A DNA stretch of 64,000 nt from Asterella californica (lineage: Eukaryota; Streptophyta; Marchantiopsida; Marchantiales; Aytoniaceae), in the NCBI GenBank assembly GCA_036924285.1, contig JAYKYS010000012.1, forward strand, positions 6,510,001 through 6,574,000, in the 5' to 3' direction. The first letter of the stretch is position 1, and each line of letters begins with the position of its first letter. The notes under the pieces are model-generated. The model ran no database searches. It saw only the letters and a list, made by a program, of their open reading frames with translations, and was not told the DNA's origin. Shown here in pieces: positions 21,721 through 30,999 of this stretch. Made by a program: the position numbers and the translations under genes.

Positions 21721-24225
21721 TTATCGCAAATACAATGGAGGACCACTAGATGCCCAGGTATGTTGTTGTCCACGAGATCTAAGAACAGTTATACAATGAC
21801 GAACTTTTCTCTCAAAAGGTTGAAACGCCTTGTCAAGTGACTTCAAAAAAAGAGGATTGTCATGTTCCCGACTGCAAAGAGTTCTAAGAAAATCTAGAAT
21901 CTCTTCACATCGCTCGACCAGATTGAATCTTTCTGTGTCTTCAGCTGCTCCTTCTTCAGATGCCCCAGGCTCCTGTACATAAACATCTTCTCCATCCTCT
22001 GTAAAATCGAAGTGAGTAGGATGTCTTGACATTTCTTCATCTACATGGCTTGGTTCACACCATGGGTTCATATCATCCGGTACAACTTCTCTGTTGAAAA
22101 AGCTTTCCTGACTATTGAAAACATAAAATGGATAACTGCACCGCCGGAATGTGGATGAAAACACGGGTTGTATCGTAGAGGTCTAAGCATAAGCTCTGAC
22201 CAAATGCTTGCATAACAAGTACGGGCTATTTATAAATGAGTAGCAAGAACATATCCATCTCTCCAGGTCTGTGAAATGAATACCCGGCACAGACACATCT
22301 TTACTCAGACATTTCCGCCAAGTGACACGAAACTGTTCCCACCAGCTAGGAAATAAACGTCCGTGAATGATTTGGTGTAAGGACACTTGCATATCTGCCA
22401 CGAGATTTTCACAAATGATTAGAGTCAACTTATCTAAACGAGGACGGTTAAGAGCATATTTATAATCATGCTTCAATTTCCTCCAGTGACTCTCTACAAT
22501 ATTGGTAGTGCGTGACAAACAAAGGAGAGGCTTTGATGCTCTACTGAAAATTTCCCACTTGCCTGGACTGTACCACTCTCGCCAGAGATATATCCACAAA
22601 GACAGCAGGTTAGAATTTTTACAGAATTCATAAATCTCACGAACAGCGGTACAATGTAATATGTCAGGAGTAAAAAATTTACCTTCTGTTGATGGTATAA
22701 GTGAACGCAAGTTGAAATGTTTGGTAATCATATCAACCACAACCTTCCGTTGTTCAGCATTACACAATTGACCAACAACTTCCACGCTCTCCGAGGACCA
22801 ATTTACATCAATAAAAGAGAAAAATGTACTTGCCTCCACACTGTTGTATGATCCAGTGGCTCGTCCTGTGCACATACATCGAACTTCGACAGTTGACTGA
22901 GCATGCTTCAAACAAAGCTGAATATACATGGCAGTAAAAACCGATCGTAATGCTGATATCTGACCAATGTCTTTGTCAGTGAGTGCGAACACAGGACGTA
23001 GTCTTCTCTCTCTTAACTTCTCAAACCACATCGTAAGAACCTTCTTTCTATATTGTTCCGTGAGTGATCTAGAACTCTTCTTCGCATCACCTTGTCTCAA
23101 GTAGAACATGTAGGATAGAGGCATACCAAAACCTCCGAAGTTTGCAGCAATAACAAACAACTCAAAACGCATAGAGTTAGTTTTAAAAGTACTGTCGATA
23201 ATAATTTCTTTCACACTATCTATATGTTCACAAAATGGGGTGCATATTGCAAAAGCAATGTATTCGTCTGTCTATTCATACAACACCTCAACAAAACCTT
23301 TCTCGGCTAAAGCTTCACTGCGTATCAACAAGGATGCAGACTTCACTTGATCATCTATATCACGCAAATACTGTCTAGACTGAACTTCAGCAATCCAAAA
23401 ATTCACATGCGCCCGAGTTATAGTCAAAGGACTAATGATCTCTTTTTCACATAATATACGATATACCTCAGGCTTCCGGAGATTTAATCCAGATATAGAC
23501 TCCAGAAACGTGATAGCATCAGCAGGAAAACAATGAGCCTTATGCGTCGGCGTCTCATGTGACAGCAAATGTTGACAAGTTAAATATATTAACTTTTGCT
23601 GCACATCCACTGTTATTCGTAAAGTTCCATTGCACTCTGATCTATCAATCTTCCGTTTCTTTTCTGGTTGTCTTATCTGTGATGTGGATCCTTCACCTTT
23701 GTCTCTGAATTTGGTCCGGTCAGATCGTGAGGTACACCATAATGTCGCCCTTAAGATCGAACAGTCTTTCACAGAAACACGCGGATTACGTACTTCCCAA
23801 TAGTATCCAGAGGCTACCTCCATATTCAGAATGATGTTTGTCTTCAGCCAAGACGTGAAACACAAGGACAAGTTACCAGAGTTTAAAGTCTGCAACTCAT
23901 GCATGCAACTCTCGTCTGAAAGATGAACTTTCAGTCGGAAAAACACAAATCCGTCTTTGCCATCCTCATCTCCGAAGCACTCTTTCACAACATCAATCAT
24001 TTCTGAATGATCACATTCTACTGTCACTATGAAAGCGTTATCATCATCAATCTCATTCTCCAAGCCAGCTTCGCATGTAGTAGTACCACCGAGGTTAGCT
24101 CTGTTGTAACACTGGTTACATTGTTTGAACACAGCTAAATCAAGAGGATTATGTCCTTTGCGAGCACGCGTGAATGCGCTGATTGACAATGTCCGATTGC
24201 ATCGATTGCAATAAACCATCTCCAT
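21721..24225 (-). pseudogene. MULE-like transposase with SWIM zinc finger, two in-frame TAG codons
   Basis: The frame runs 835 codons from the ATG at 24225 (MEMVYCNRC) with no frameshift, broken only by TAG at 23274-23272 and 22185-22183. The N-terminus has a two-part zinc ribbon, CNRC...CNQC. The catalytic domain shows IIIDSTFKTN (first Asp), FALTDKDIGQ (second Asp) and TTNIVESHWRKLK (likely Glu), the order seen in MULE transposases. A SWIM finger follows (CSC, ten residues, CKH, just before the second TAG). A C-terminal extension of about 150 residues (with ERCEEILDFLRTL) lies beyond the second TAG. It is also kept in the copy near 47.5 kb, so it is a real part of the protein. The first TAG is not shared by that copy. 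The gene is either a recent pseudogene or depends on readthrough. Frames upstream of 24225 come from the 33-bp repeat. Confidence 0.85.
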
Positions 24226-24348
24226 GATAAGCACTCTAAAATAGACACGAAGACAACGAAGACTCAGCTTGCAGCTCTCTCTCTCTCTCTTCTCTGTTGC
24301 CAAGCGAAATTCAGCGGAAATCATCGTCAGATTCAGTCGTGTCACAAT

Positions 24349-24465
24349 TCGCACTGAGGACGCCGCACAATAGCTTGGCAGTCGCACTGAGGACGCCGCA
24401 CAATAGCTTGCCAGTCGCACTGAGGACGCCGCACAATAGCTTGCCAGTCGCACTGAGGACACCTG
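24349..24465. repeat. Array B: 33-bp units with the GTCGCACTG core
   Basis: Units start at 24349, 24382, 24415 and 24448 with TCGCACTGAGGACGCC and include CGCACAATAGCTTGCCAG. The array lies 125 bp upstream of the transposase start, in its likely promoter. Confidence 0.9.
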
Positions 24466-24670
24466 GATTCCCGCAATTCAGAGTCTTCAATCAATGCCGC
24501 CGTCTGAGTATAATTATGGACAACGGACTTACAATCAACGGACAACCAACGGACGGAACGGCTGGGACTGCAGTTCAAAATTGTGACACTGACTGTAGTT
24601 CCTCTTTCGTTGTAGTTCGAGGCTCGCAGTCACAGTTCGAGGCTCAGTGACTGCGGTAATAAACGGAAAC

Positions 24671-24778
24671 TCGGTTACAGGCTTGTCGCCTTACCACGAA
24701 TCTGCGATCGGTTCACTAATAAATTCGCACGTATAAGACGAAAAGTAATTAGCGGAACTGTGCCACAGCTGCGGGCTT
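24671..24778 (+). repeat. 107-bp direct repeat, copy 1
   Basis: Runs from CGGTTACAGGCTTGTCGCC to CCACAGCTGCGGGCTTG and is nearly identical to 30892-30999. Flanking DNA differs on both sides. The first 13 bases also occur next to the 190-bp inverted repeat (27759, and inverted near 25884). Confidence 0.85.
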
Positions 24779-25550
24779 GGATTGGGTAAACCGTTTCCTT
24801 GCTCAGTCGAGTTCAAACATGACATGAAAATAATATAAGAGTATCTCATTTTGTTTCCTAACTTGCTAGATCGATCTAAACCCAGAGACGTCAATGCTCA
24901 GTCAGGAAGTTAGCTAGGTACCATGTGACACTTGGAGTCTCTAATATCGGATACCAAAATACCTCCACATATTTGGACGTAAAGAGTCTTACGCATCTTG
25001 AAGATTCTGGCTTCTGCTGGGGTGAAGTCTTATCACCCCTGTCAAGGTCAGTAGATGACGAATGGTGTGGAAGTTGTCCGTGCACGAGCGGAAAAAGGTG
25101 GATAGAAAATTAATTTACCTTCAGAGTAAGAAATGAAACTTTCGTTTTTGGTCGTTCCTTCTCCTTACGCCTTCACTAGCATCTTATGAACTTGTAACTT
25201 CCAACCGGAAGATTAGGTCGCATCAAAGCTAAGACGGAAGTTCTCTAACGGGAAGATGGAAAAAGGCTGTAGTTTACCGAATGAGAGTTTTGAATAAAGC
25301 CGTGGATAATTTATTGTCGTATTTGTGAATTAAAATTATTACTTTAGTTCTTAACTTTTGAAAATTAAATAATTTTCATAATTCTAATCTTCTTTATTGC
25401 CAAAACTTACTGCAAAATCGAGTAAGTAAAAGGAGAGTACTATCGGCAACTCTGGAGTTGTCCGCGGAAAACATTCATGGTCTCTTGGTCGAAATCGTAA
25501 CACTCTCTTGTGAGACAAGAATATATACTAAAGATCTTCGCTTTTCACAA
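24779..25550. other. No gene seen
   Basis: Upstream region between the transposase and the phosphatase-like gene. Short open frames on both strands overlap one another and show no domain. Confidence 0.4.
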
Positions 25551-25554
25551 GCTT

Positions 25555-25690
25555 CGCACTGAACCTCACCGTCGCACTAGTTCCGCATTGAACTCGCTTC
25601 CGCCCACTGTCGCACTATACGCGCTTCCGCACTAGTTTCGCACTCTAACGCACTTCCGCCTAGTCGCACTGAACGCACTTCCGCCTAGAG
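25555..25690. repeat. Array C of degenerate GTCGCACT words
   Basis: Repeated TCGCACT, CGCACTTCCGCC and GCGCTTCCGCACTAG words at roughly 15- to 25-bp spacing. The orientation is mostly uniform, unlike arrays A and E. Confidence 0.65.
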
Positions 25691-25830
25691 GCAACTACCG
25701 ATCGACCACTTGAGTATTAGTGTTCTTCAGTTGGAGTTTTCATTCCTTGTTGGTCGACCACTTGGAGTTTCGATTCCTTATGTTGTTGGCGATTCTCTCG
25801 TTACTCTCAATTTTGCTCTTCTATCGGACA

Positions 25831-26019
25831 TTAGAAAATATTATATGAATGCGATGTACAAAGTTTAGAAGTGAAAAAGCTTGTAACCGGGTCCGCGCAC
25901 AGTGCGACGGAGGGCTCTCGTCGCACTCTCAGTGCGTCAGTGTGTACTGATCGCACTGAGCGCGCGAGGTTAACGCGGCACACAGTGCGACGAGAGCCCC
26001 GACGCACTGTGCGCGCGAG
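25831..26019 (+). repeat. Left arm of a 190-bp inverted repeat (array D)
   Basis: The sequence from TTAGAAAATATTATATGAAT to GTGCGCGCGAG is matched in reverse complement by 27629-27820 with about 95 percent identity by eye. The arm contains six CAGTGCGAC-type cores and the motif CTTGTAACCGGGTCCGCGC. No clear target duplication was found outside the arms. Confidence 0.9.
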
Positions 26020-26173
26020 TGCGTCGTGCTGTTTTCTCTTCGATATTTGGGTCGTTTTCTCATTCCTATATAAACTGACATACTCGCTTTATTTTCAGAG
26101 TGATCTCTTGGAGCCAGGAGTTTAGGGGCGAACCAACCCGCAGTGAAAGAACGAGGTGCAAGGAGGTGCAAGT

Positions 26174-27112
26174 ATGACACCGCGAGAAGAAGGACCCTTC
26201 TTAATTACGTTTACTTCTCAACACGATGTTGAGAGACGTATCGTTTTGCAATGGATGGATAAAGAAAGTATTAGTCAAGCTTTGAGCGAAATAGACGAAG
26301 ACGATCTAGAGAAGTTGGGATTATTGATCGCTTTCTCCTTCGACTTTGCTCGGCCTGACATAAGTAATCTACCATTAGTCCCTTCTTGACTTAAAGTGCT
26401 TCCTTTTATTGGGTGATGGTTGGTTATACACTCTATTTATTGTAATGTGTAATGTTTGTTTATGTCAGATTGGAGTTTGTATGGCTTTCATCCAATCCTA
26501 TAATGCAGCAACACGAATTGCCAAAATTGGGGATAGAGAGTTCAAGTTGACCCTTGACTTAATCCAGGAAGCCTTTGTTATTCCTGAAGGATCAGTGATC
26601 TTACCCCCATTCGTGAGACATGTTCGAATAGACGATTGGTTTCCTGAGTATGATAAAGTGGGGAAAAGATACTTTGCAAGAGAATGTGCATTCGAGGGAT
26701 GGAGATATGCTTTTCAGTGTTTGAATGCGGTTCTCTTGGCGAGAAGAAGGCCTAAAGCTGTTACAGGTCAACTTGCTTTGTACGTCAAATCTAAAGTGGA
26801 AGGAGAAGAAAAGGATTATGATTGGTCCTTATTCATGTTTGAGAACCTGGAGGCAGAAGTGTTACATCTGCAGAAGCACATACGAGAACAGAGGAAAGGA
26901 GTCTCCGTAGAGACTTTCTGTGGGATGGCTTTAACCCATCTCATGCGACACTTGGATATCTTGAGAGAGGAGGCGTTAGTATTCTCCATTGAGCACGAAG
27001 TACAAGAGAGTACTCCAGGTCTTAGTATTCTCCATTGAGCACGAAGTACAAGAGAGTACTCCCAATCCAATGGTGGATGAGCTTGGTGTTGGCCACGTCC
27101 ACGATGATAGAG
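26174..27112 (+). CDS. 5' exons of an FCP1-like gene, with an N-terminal transposon-like domain
   Basis: Exon 1 is modelled at 26174-26377 (ATG at 26174, MTPREEGPFLITF). Exon 2 is 26469-27112, from the acceptor TTTATGTCAG to the donor GAG/GTAAGT. The exon 1 donor (TTA/GTCCCT) is weak and uncertain. Exon 2 encodes a block with ATRIAKIGDREFKLTLDLIQ and YAFQCLNAVLLARRRPKAVT, which resembles plant mobile-domain or transposon-associated proteins; I am not certain of the family. A 46-bp tandem duplication at 26976-27062 shifts the frame. With one unit removed the four exons give an uninterrupted 593-residue protein. The exons lie between the arms of the 190-bp inverted repeat and are predicted to splice to 27845. 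Confidence 0.6.
26976..27062 (+). repeat. 46-bp tandem duplication inside exon 2
   Basis: The 41-bp block from TTAGTATTCTCCATTGAGCA to GAGAGTACTCC occurs at 26976-27016 and again at 27022-27062. The period of 46 is not a multiple of three, so the second copy shifts the frame, and a stop follows at 27036-27038. Confidence 0.95.
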
Positions 27113-27364
27113 GTAAGTCTATTTTCTCTTTTGAGTTACTTCGGCTATCTATGTTTAGGGTATCTTTGTGTATTATTTGGTTGTGTTTTCTGGTTATTTG
27201 TGTATGTATTATGTGCTTCTCTGAGTTACTTTGGCTATCTATGTAAAGTTCTTTCATATCTCTTGCTTCAGTGAAGTGTGTAGTGTTCAATGAAATCTTT
27301 GTTTAAGTGTGTAGAGTTCAGTGAAATCCTTGTTTGGTGATGTTGTACATCGGTCATAGATGAT

Positions 27365-27766
27365 AGCACAGTGCGAAGGGCCTGAGGTCGCACTGAGCGC
27401 TGCCTTAAGGTCAAGTGCGCAGTGCGACAATAATCGCACGTCGCACTGAAGATTTTTGTGTGCGACTATGTCCCTGTCGCACTGAGCAAGACAGTCGGAC
27501 TCGCGCTCAGTGCGACTGTGTTCCTGTCGCACTGAGCAGTCTTGCTAGCAAGCAAGACTGCGGACTCGCGCTCAGTGCGACTGTGTTCCTGTCGCACTGA
27601 GCGCGCGGCCGTAGCACTACGCGTTAAGCTCGCGCGCACAGTGCGACGGGGCTCTCGTCACACTGTGCGCCGCGTTAACCTCGCGCGCTCAATGCGACCA
27701 GTACACACTGACGCACTGAGAGTGCGACGAGAGCCCTCCGTCGCACTGTGCGCGGACCCGGTTACA
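27365..27766. repeat. Array E of CAGTGCGAC / GTCGCACTG cores inside the intron
   Basis: At least fifteen cores in both orientations, with repeated GACTGTGTTCCTGTCGCACT blocks (about 27508 and 27579). The right half overlaps the right arm of the 190-bp inverted repeat. The array lies within the predicted intron 27113-27844. Confidence 0.85.
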
Positions 27767-27820
27767 GGCTTTTTCACTTCTAAACTTTGTACATCGCATT
27801 GATATAATATTTTCTTCTAA
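27629..27820 (-). repeat. Right arm of the 190-bp inverted repeat
   Basis: Reverse complement of 25831-26019, including GCGATGTACAAAGTTTAGAA and the CCGGGTCCGCGCACAGTGCG block. A transcript that starts before 25831 could fold its first exons into the loop of a 190-bp stem. Confidence 0.9.
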
Positions 27821-27844
27821 ACTTTCTACATCCATGCCATGTAG

Positions 27845-29008
27845 GGAAATCAGAGACTCTTTTGAACAAGAGACGGGAGGAGGAAGATTTAGATGTTCGA
27901 CTTGCGATGAAAAGAGAAGAAGAAGAAAGTTTAAACCTCCGAATAACAGAAGCGAGCCAGAGAGAACAAGACATGTACGACCGCATACAACTACAGGATG
28001 AGGAGTTGGAGAGGTTAAAGAACGATGTCACTCGCCTTCGTTCTTCTAAACTCTTCTATCCCAGATTGACAGATCCTGGTGTGATCAGAAGGAAGACACT
28101 GATTCTAGATCTGAACGGTTTGTTGATAAGAACGGGACGTAATGACTTAGAGCTTCAAGGAGCTAAAGAGAGAGGTTACCAACTTCAGAGTGCCAAAAAG
28201 GATTTATTCTATGTGGCACGAAAAGGAGTTAAAGAGTTCATGGAGATATGCTGTCAGGATTTTCAAGTGCTGATATGGACATCCAAAACTCTTAACAACT
28301 GCAACGCCCTCCTTCGATCCATGGAGACCAAAAAATACTTGCCTACAGGGATCGCTTCAGGCCAGGTAACTGCAAACAAACTCATTGCTATTAAAATTAT
28401 GCTTCCGTTTCTTGGTAACAGGATACAGATCTTCACAATGTTTTCATTTTCTTTCCACTTTGTTTCTGTTAATTGTAATCGTACTATACATATCTTCACT
28501 TTGTTTCACTTTTTTTCTATTTACCTTGTCTCATTATTGTATAATGCAGATATGCAGAATCTTCGCACAACCCATGTGTAGTCGTTTCAAGACTATCAGA
28601 GAAGCTGCTAGTGGTAATTACTTGTATCTGAAGGATTTTTCTCGACTGTTCGCGTTTAACTTGTGTACACAAGATGTGTTGTTGATAGATGATTCTCTTG
28701 AGAAGAATAGTACTAATCATCCATTCAACGCAATCCATCCCCCTTCTTTCATGCCTGAGTCAGGTGACATGGACAGAGATGATTATCTCATGAATGTACT
28801 CCTACCATGGTTGAAATCATGGGCAAACAGCACCCAAGATACCCCAGGTTATGTAGCTGTCAAGTATAGACAGGCTTTTGGAAAAGATCCTTATCCTGCT
28901 CTTAAGAACTACTGGGGCACTATGTTAGAGGAGGAAATCGGTTTGATTTGGCGTTCTTGCACTATCGTTCAAGCGACTGAATTTATGAAGAAACTGAAAT
29001 CAATTTAA
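27845..29008 (+). CDS. FCP1/NLI-type HAD phosphatase domain, 3' exons
   Basis: Exon 3 (27845-28365) starts after the acceptor CCATGTAG with a phase that fits the donor at 27113. Exon 4 is 28550-29008. The intron 28366-28549 has GTAACT and ATAATGCAG borders. The protein opens with a charged coiled coil (NKRREEEDLDVRLAMKREEE) and then the HAD domain. Motif I is TLILDLNGLLIRTG, where the usual second Asp is Asn, a form also known in a plant subgroup of this family. Motif II lies near FQVLIWTSKTLNN, the Lys motif in YLKDFSRLFAF, and the last motif is DVLLIDDSLEKN then HPFNAIHPPSF. Relatives dephosphorylate Ser/Thr on proteins such as the RNA polymerase II tail. Activity of this one is unknown. 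AATAAA overlaps the stop. Confidence 0.82.
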
Positions 29009-29154
29009 TAAAGTGTTGTTTTCTGATTTGGTTAATCTATGTAGGGAGAAACTGGAATAAGTTAATAAAGTGTCTTGTTTTATCATTTGGTTAATCTATG
29101 TTTTTACTTAAACTCTTCTCCCCACCCCAACAGCTCAAAGTACCCTTATGCAGT

Positions 29155-29530
29155 TAACCTCGCTCGCTCAGTGCGACCAGTCGAAGATCGCACTGAGTGC
29201 GAATTACTGACTGGTCGCACTTAAGTAACAACCCCAACAGCTCAATGCGACCGTCAATGTATCGCACTGAGCTGAAGTTAGTCAGCTTAGTGAAAGCTGT
29301 TTGAAATGTTGAGAAGAAGAGCTGCTTGTTGTTCGCAAACAAGAAGGGTGCAGTGCGGGGGTCGGTTCCAACGGCTGCGTCGATGCTGAAAAGACCTTTT
29401 CTGTTGAGGACATCTCGGCGTCGAAGATGATGTTGGTCAAATCATTTTCAAATGGTCGGTCGCACTGAGGGCTCAGTGCGACCGAACAATTATCGCACTG
29501 CGAGCAGTGCGACATTACACTTGTCGCACT
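29155..29530. repeat. Array F of CAGTGCGAC / GTCGCACTG cores
   Basis: Inverted pairs occur at 29169-29220, 29246-29270 and densely at 29458-29530 (CAGTGCGACCGAACAATTAT then CGCACTG; CAGTGCGACATTACACTTGT then CGCACTG). It lies between the phosphatase-like gene and the RPA-like frame. Confidence 0.8.
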
Positions 29531-29742
29531 GAGCGCGCTGCTCAAGCTCTCTCTCTCGTGTTTTAGATTCATTTCTAGAGTTTCGGTAAACACTAGAGGG
29601 AGATAACATGACGCAGAATATACATAATAGACGAAGAAGTGTTGTATACGCGAAGACTGCCATCTATTCATTCAAAATGTTCAAAATGTAACCATACATT
29701 TTGACTGTATGCGTAACGCATATTACAGTCCATCACGAACGG

Positions 29743-29997
29743 TCACCACCACCACTTCAATATAGCAAAAGCAAACATAACCATCGATAATAACACGGCC
29801 ATAGATCCCACTGAAAACTCCACAAAAAAACCACTCTTATAATCATGAGAATTCGCTACTTTATCTTTCCGTCTCTCTTCTGCAAGTATTTTATGTGTCT
29901 CCTCTCCACGAAAGTTGATGTCCTGCTCCGGTGTGGTGCTTGTGCTCGACCCTGGTATAACACACTGAGTAGGAATGACAATTCGAGTAGTAGACAT
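29743..29997 (-). CDS. Small tail-anchor-like membrane protein or final exon
   Basis: The minus frame from ATG at 29997 gives 84 residues (MSTTRIVIPTQ...) with a charged middle (EERRKDKVANSHDYKSG). It ends in one hydrophobic segment, VGSMAVLLSMVMFAFAIL, followed by KWWW and stop. That is the layout of a tail-anchored protein. It starts 46 bases after the stop of the RPA-like frame, so it could be a separate gene or the last exon of a spliced one. No family was recognised. Confidence 0.4.
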   Translation of the reverse strand: MSTTRIVIPTQCVIPGSSTSTTPEQDINFRGEETHKILAEERRKDKVANSHDYKSGFFVEFSVGSMAVLLSMVMFAFAILKWWW

Positions 29998-30042
29998 TCG
30001 CCTTTCTGAATCTGGAAGAGATGAAGAGACACCGAATAACTG

Positions 30043-30522
30043 TCATTTTCCACAGGGTTGTGCTTGGTCGATCCGAATATATTTTCCTCCAACAACTTTA
30101 CTTGTCACAATGGTGAAATGACAGTACCAATGCTGACCAACGATCCGGTCCATCAAAACATTGTCATCTCCGCGTAATTCCAGTAGAGTATAAGCCGAGG
30201 CACTTATGCCTAGAAAATCTCTCCCAGCTTCCCATGCTATGGCCCACGCGTTGGCACTTTCATCCACTACCAGAAGCTGCAATCTGAAACATTTTATCGA
30301 CGACAGGCGTTCACTTTTACATCTCGAACAAAATAACCCACATAACTTTTTGCTGCATCTGTCGCATCCGTCATATGTCCTGAATCCACTTTCTGCATAC
30401 GCTAAGACCGAAACTTTCAGTAACAGATGAGAGCAACACATATTAGTTTCTAAACAGTCCACCAAGTACTGCAAATTACGTCTCCCGTAGCTGTTCACTG
30501 TAGCAGAAGAACAAAACATCAC
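30043..30522 (-). CDS. RPA large-subunit-like zinc/OB-fold reading frame
   Basis: The frame contains a zinc ribbon GCDRCSKKLCGLFCSRCKS (Cx2C...Cx2C). After it come CFRLQLLVVDESANAWAIAW and AGRDFLGISASAYTLLEL. The order Cx2C, Cx2C, then a strand pattern FRLxxxVxDxxxxxxAxxxxxxGxxFLGxSAxxY matches the C-terminal DNA-binding domain of the replication protein A large subunit. Such domains also occur in RPA-like genes carried by plant mobile elements. The frame is 159 codons at most, far shorter than RPA1, so it would be one exon or a fragment. A possible splice acceptor (CTTCTGCTACAG) lies at about 30500. The role is inferred from the fold signature only. Confidence 0.5.
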   Translation of the reverse strand: MMFCSSATVNSYGRRNLQYLVDCLETNMCCSHLLLKVSVLAYAESGFRTYDGCDRCSKKLCGLFCSRCKSERLSSIKCFRLQLLVVDESANAWAIAWEAGRDFLGISASAYTLLELRGDDNVLMDRIVGQHWYCHFTIVTSKVVGGKYIRIDQAQPCGK

Positions 30523-30890
30523 TGAAGATCAGACTGCAAAACTGAAGATCAGACTTTAAAACGCTATATTAACGAAAGTTCGAGGTTAACGAACAGTGCG
30601 AATATGTTGTGAAATCTCACATTTCGCGCATTGTGAGGCTATTGACCACCACGTTTTTGAGCACATCTGAGAAAACTGACAATTTCTTGTTAAACTGTGC
30701 CTGAACGGCTCACGGACAAATTTCTTGTTAAACTATGCCGAATTCAAAATGAACGGAAAACGGACGGAGAACGCATTTCTAAGCTTTGAGCTCGGTGATT
30801 GCAATCGTGACCGTGTAATTCATACCGTGTCCGTGACTGCAGTTTCAACCGTGCAGTTGATACCGTAACCATGATCACGATGAGGGAGAA
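30523..30890. other. No gene seen
   Basis: Contains a duplicated AACTGAAGATCAGACT word (30526-30556), an isolated CAGTGCGAA at 30595 and repeated AATTTCTTGTTAAACT words near 30685 and 30720. No coding signal. Confidence 0.45.
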
Positions 30891-30891
30891 C

Positions 30892-30999
30892 CCGGTTACA
30901 GGCTTGTCGCCCTACCACGAATCTGCGGTCGGTTCACTAATAAATTCGCACGTATAAGACGAAAGTAATTAGCGAAACTGAGCCACAGCTGCGGGCTTG
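30892..30999 (+). repeat. 107-bp direct repeat, copy 2
   Basis: Nearly identical to 24671-24778, from CGGTTACAGGCTTGTCGCCC to CCACAGCTGCGGGCTTG. The two copies bracket the whole phosphatase and RPA module, 6.2 kb apart. Confidence 0.85.

Noticed and set aside
24226..24462. N-terminal extension of the transposase with repeated SVRLASYCAAS
   Set aside because: It is the translation of the 33-bp non-coding repeat. The zinc ribbon starts right after the ATG at 24225.
20936..25690. Terminal inverted repeat pair based on AGTGCGAAGCTT at both ends of the transposase unit
   Set aside because: The 12-bp word is present in inverted orientation (about 20939 and 25549), but the flanking sequence order does not match an inverted repeat.
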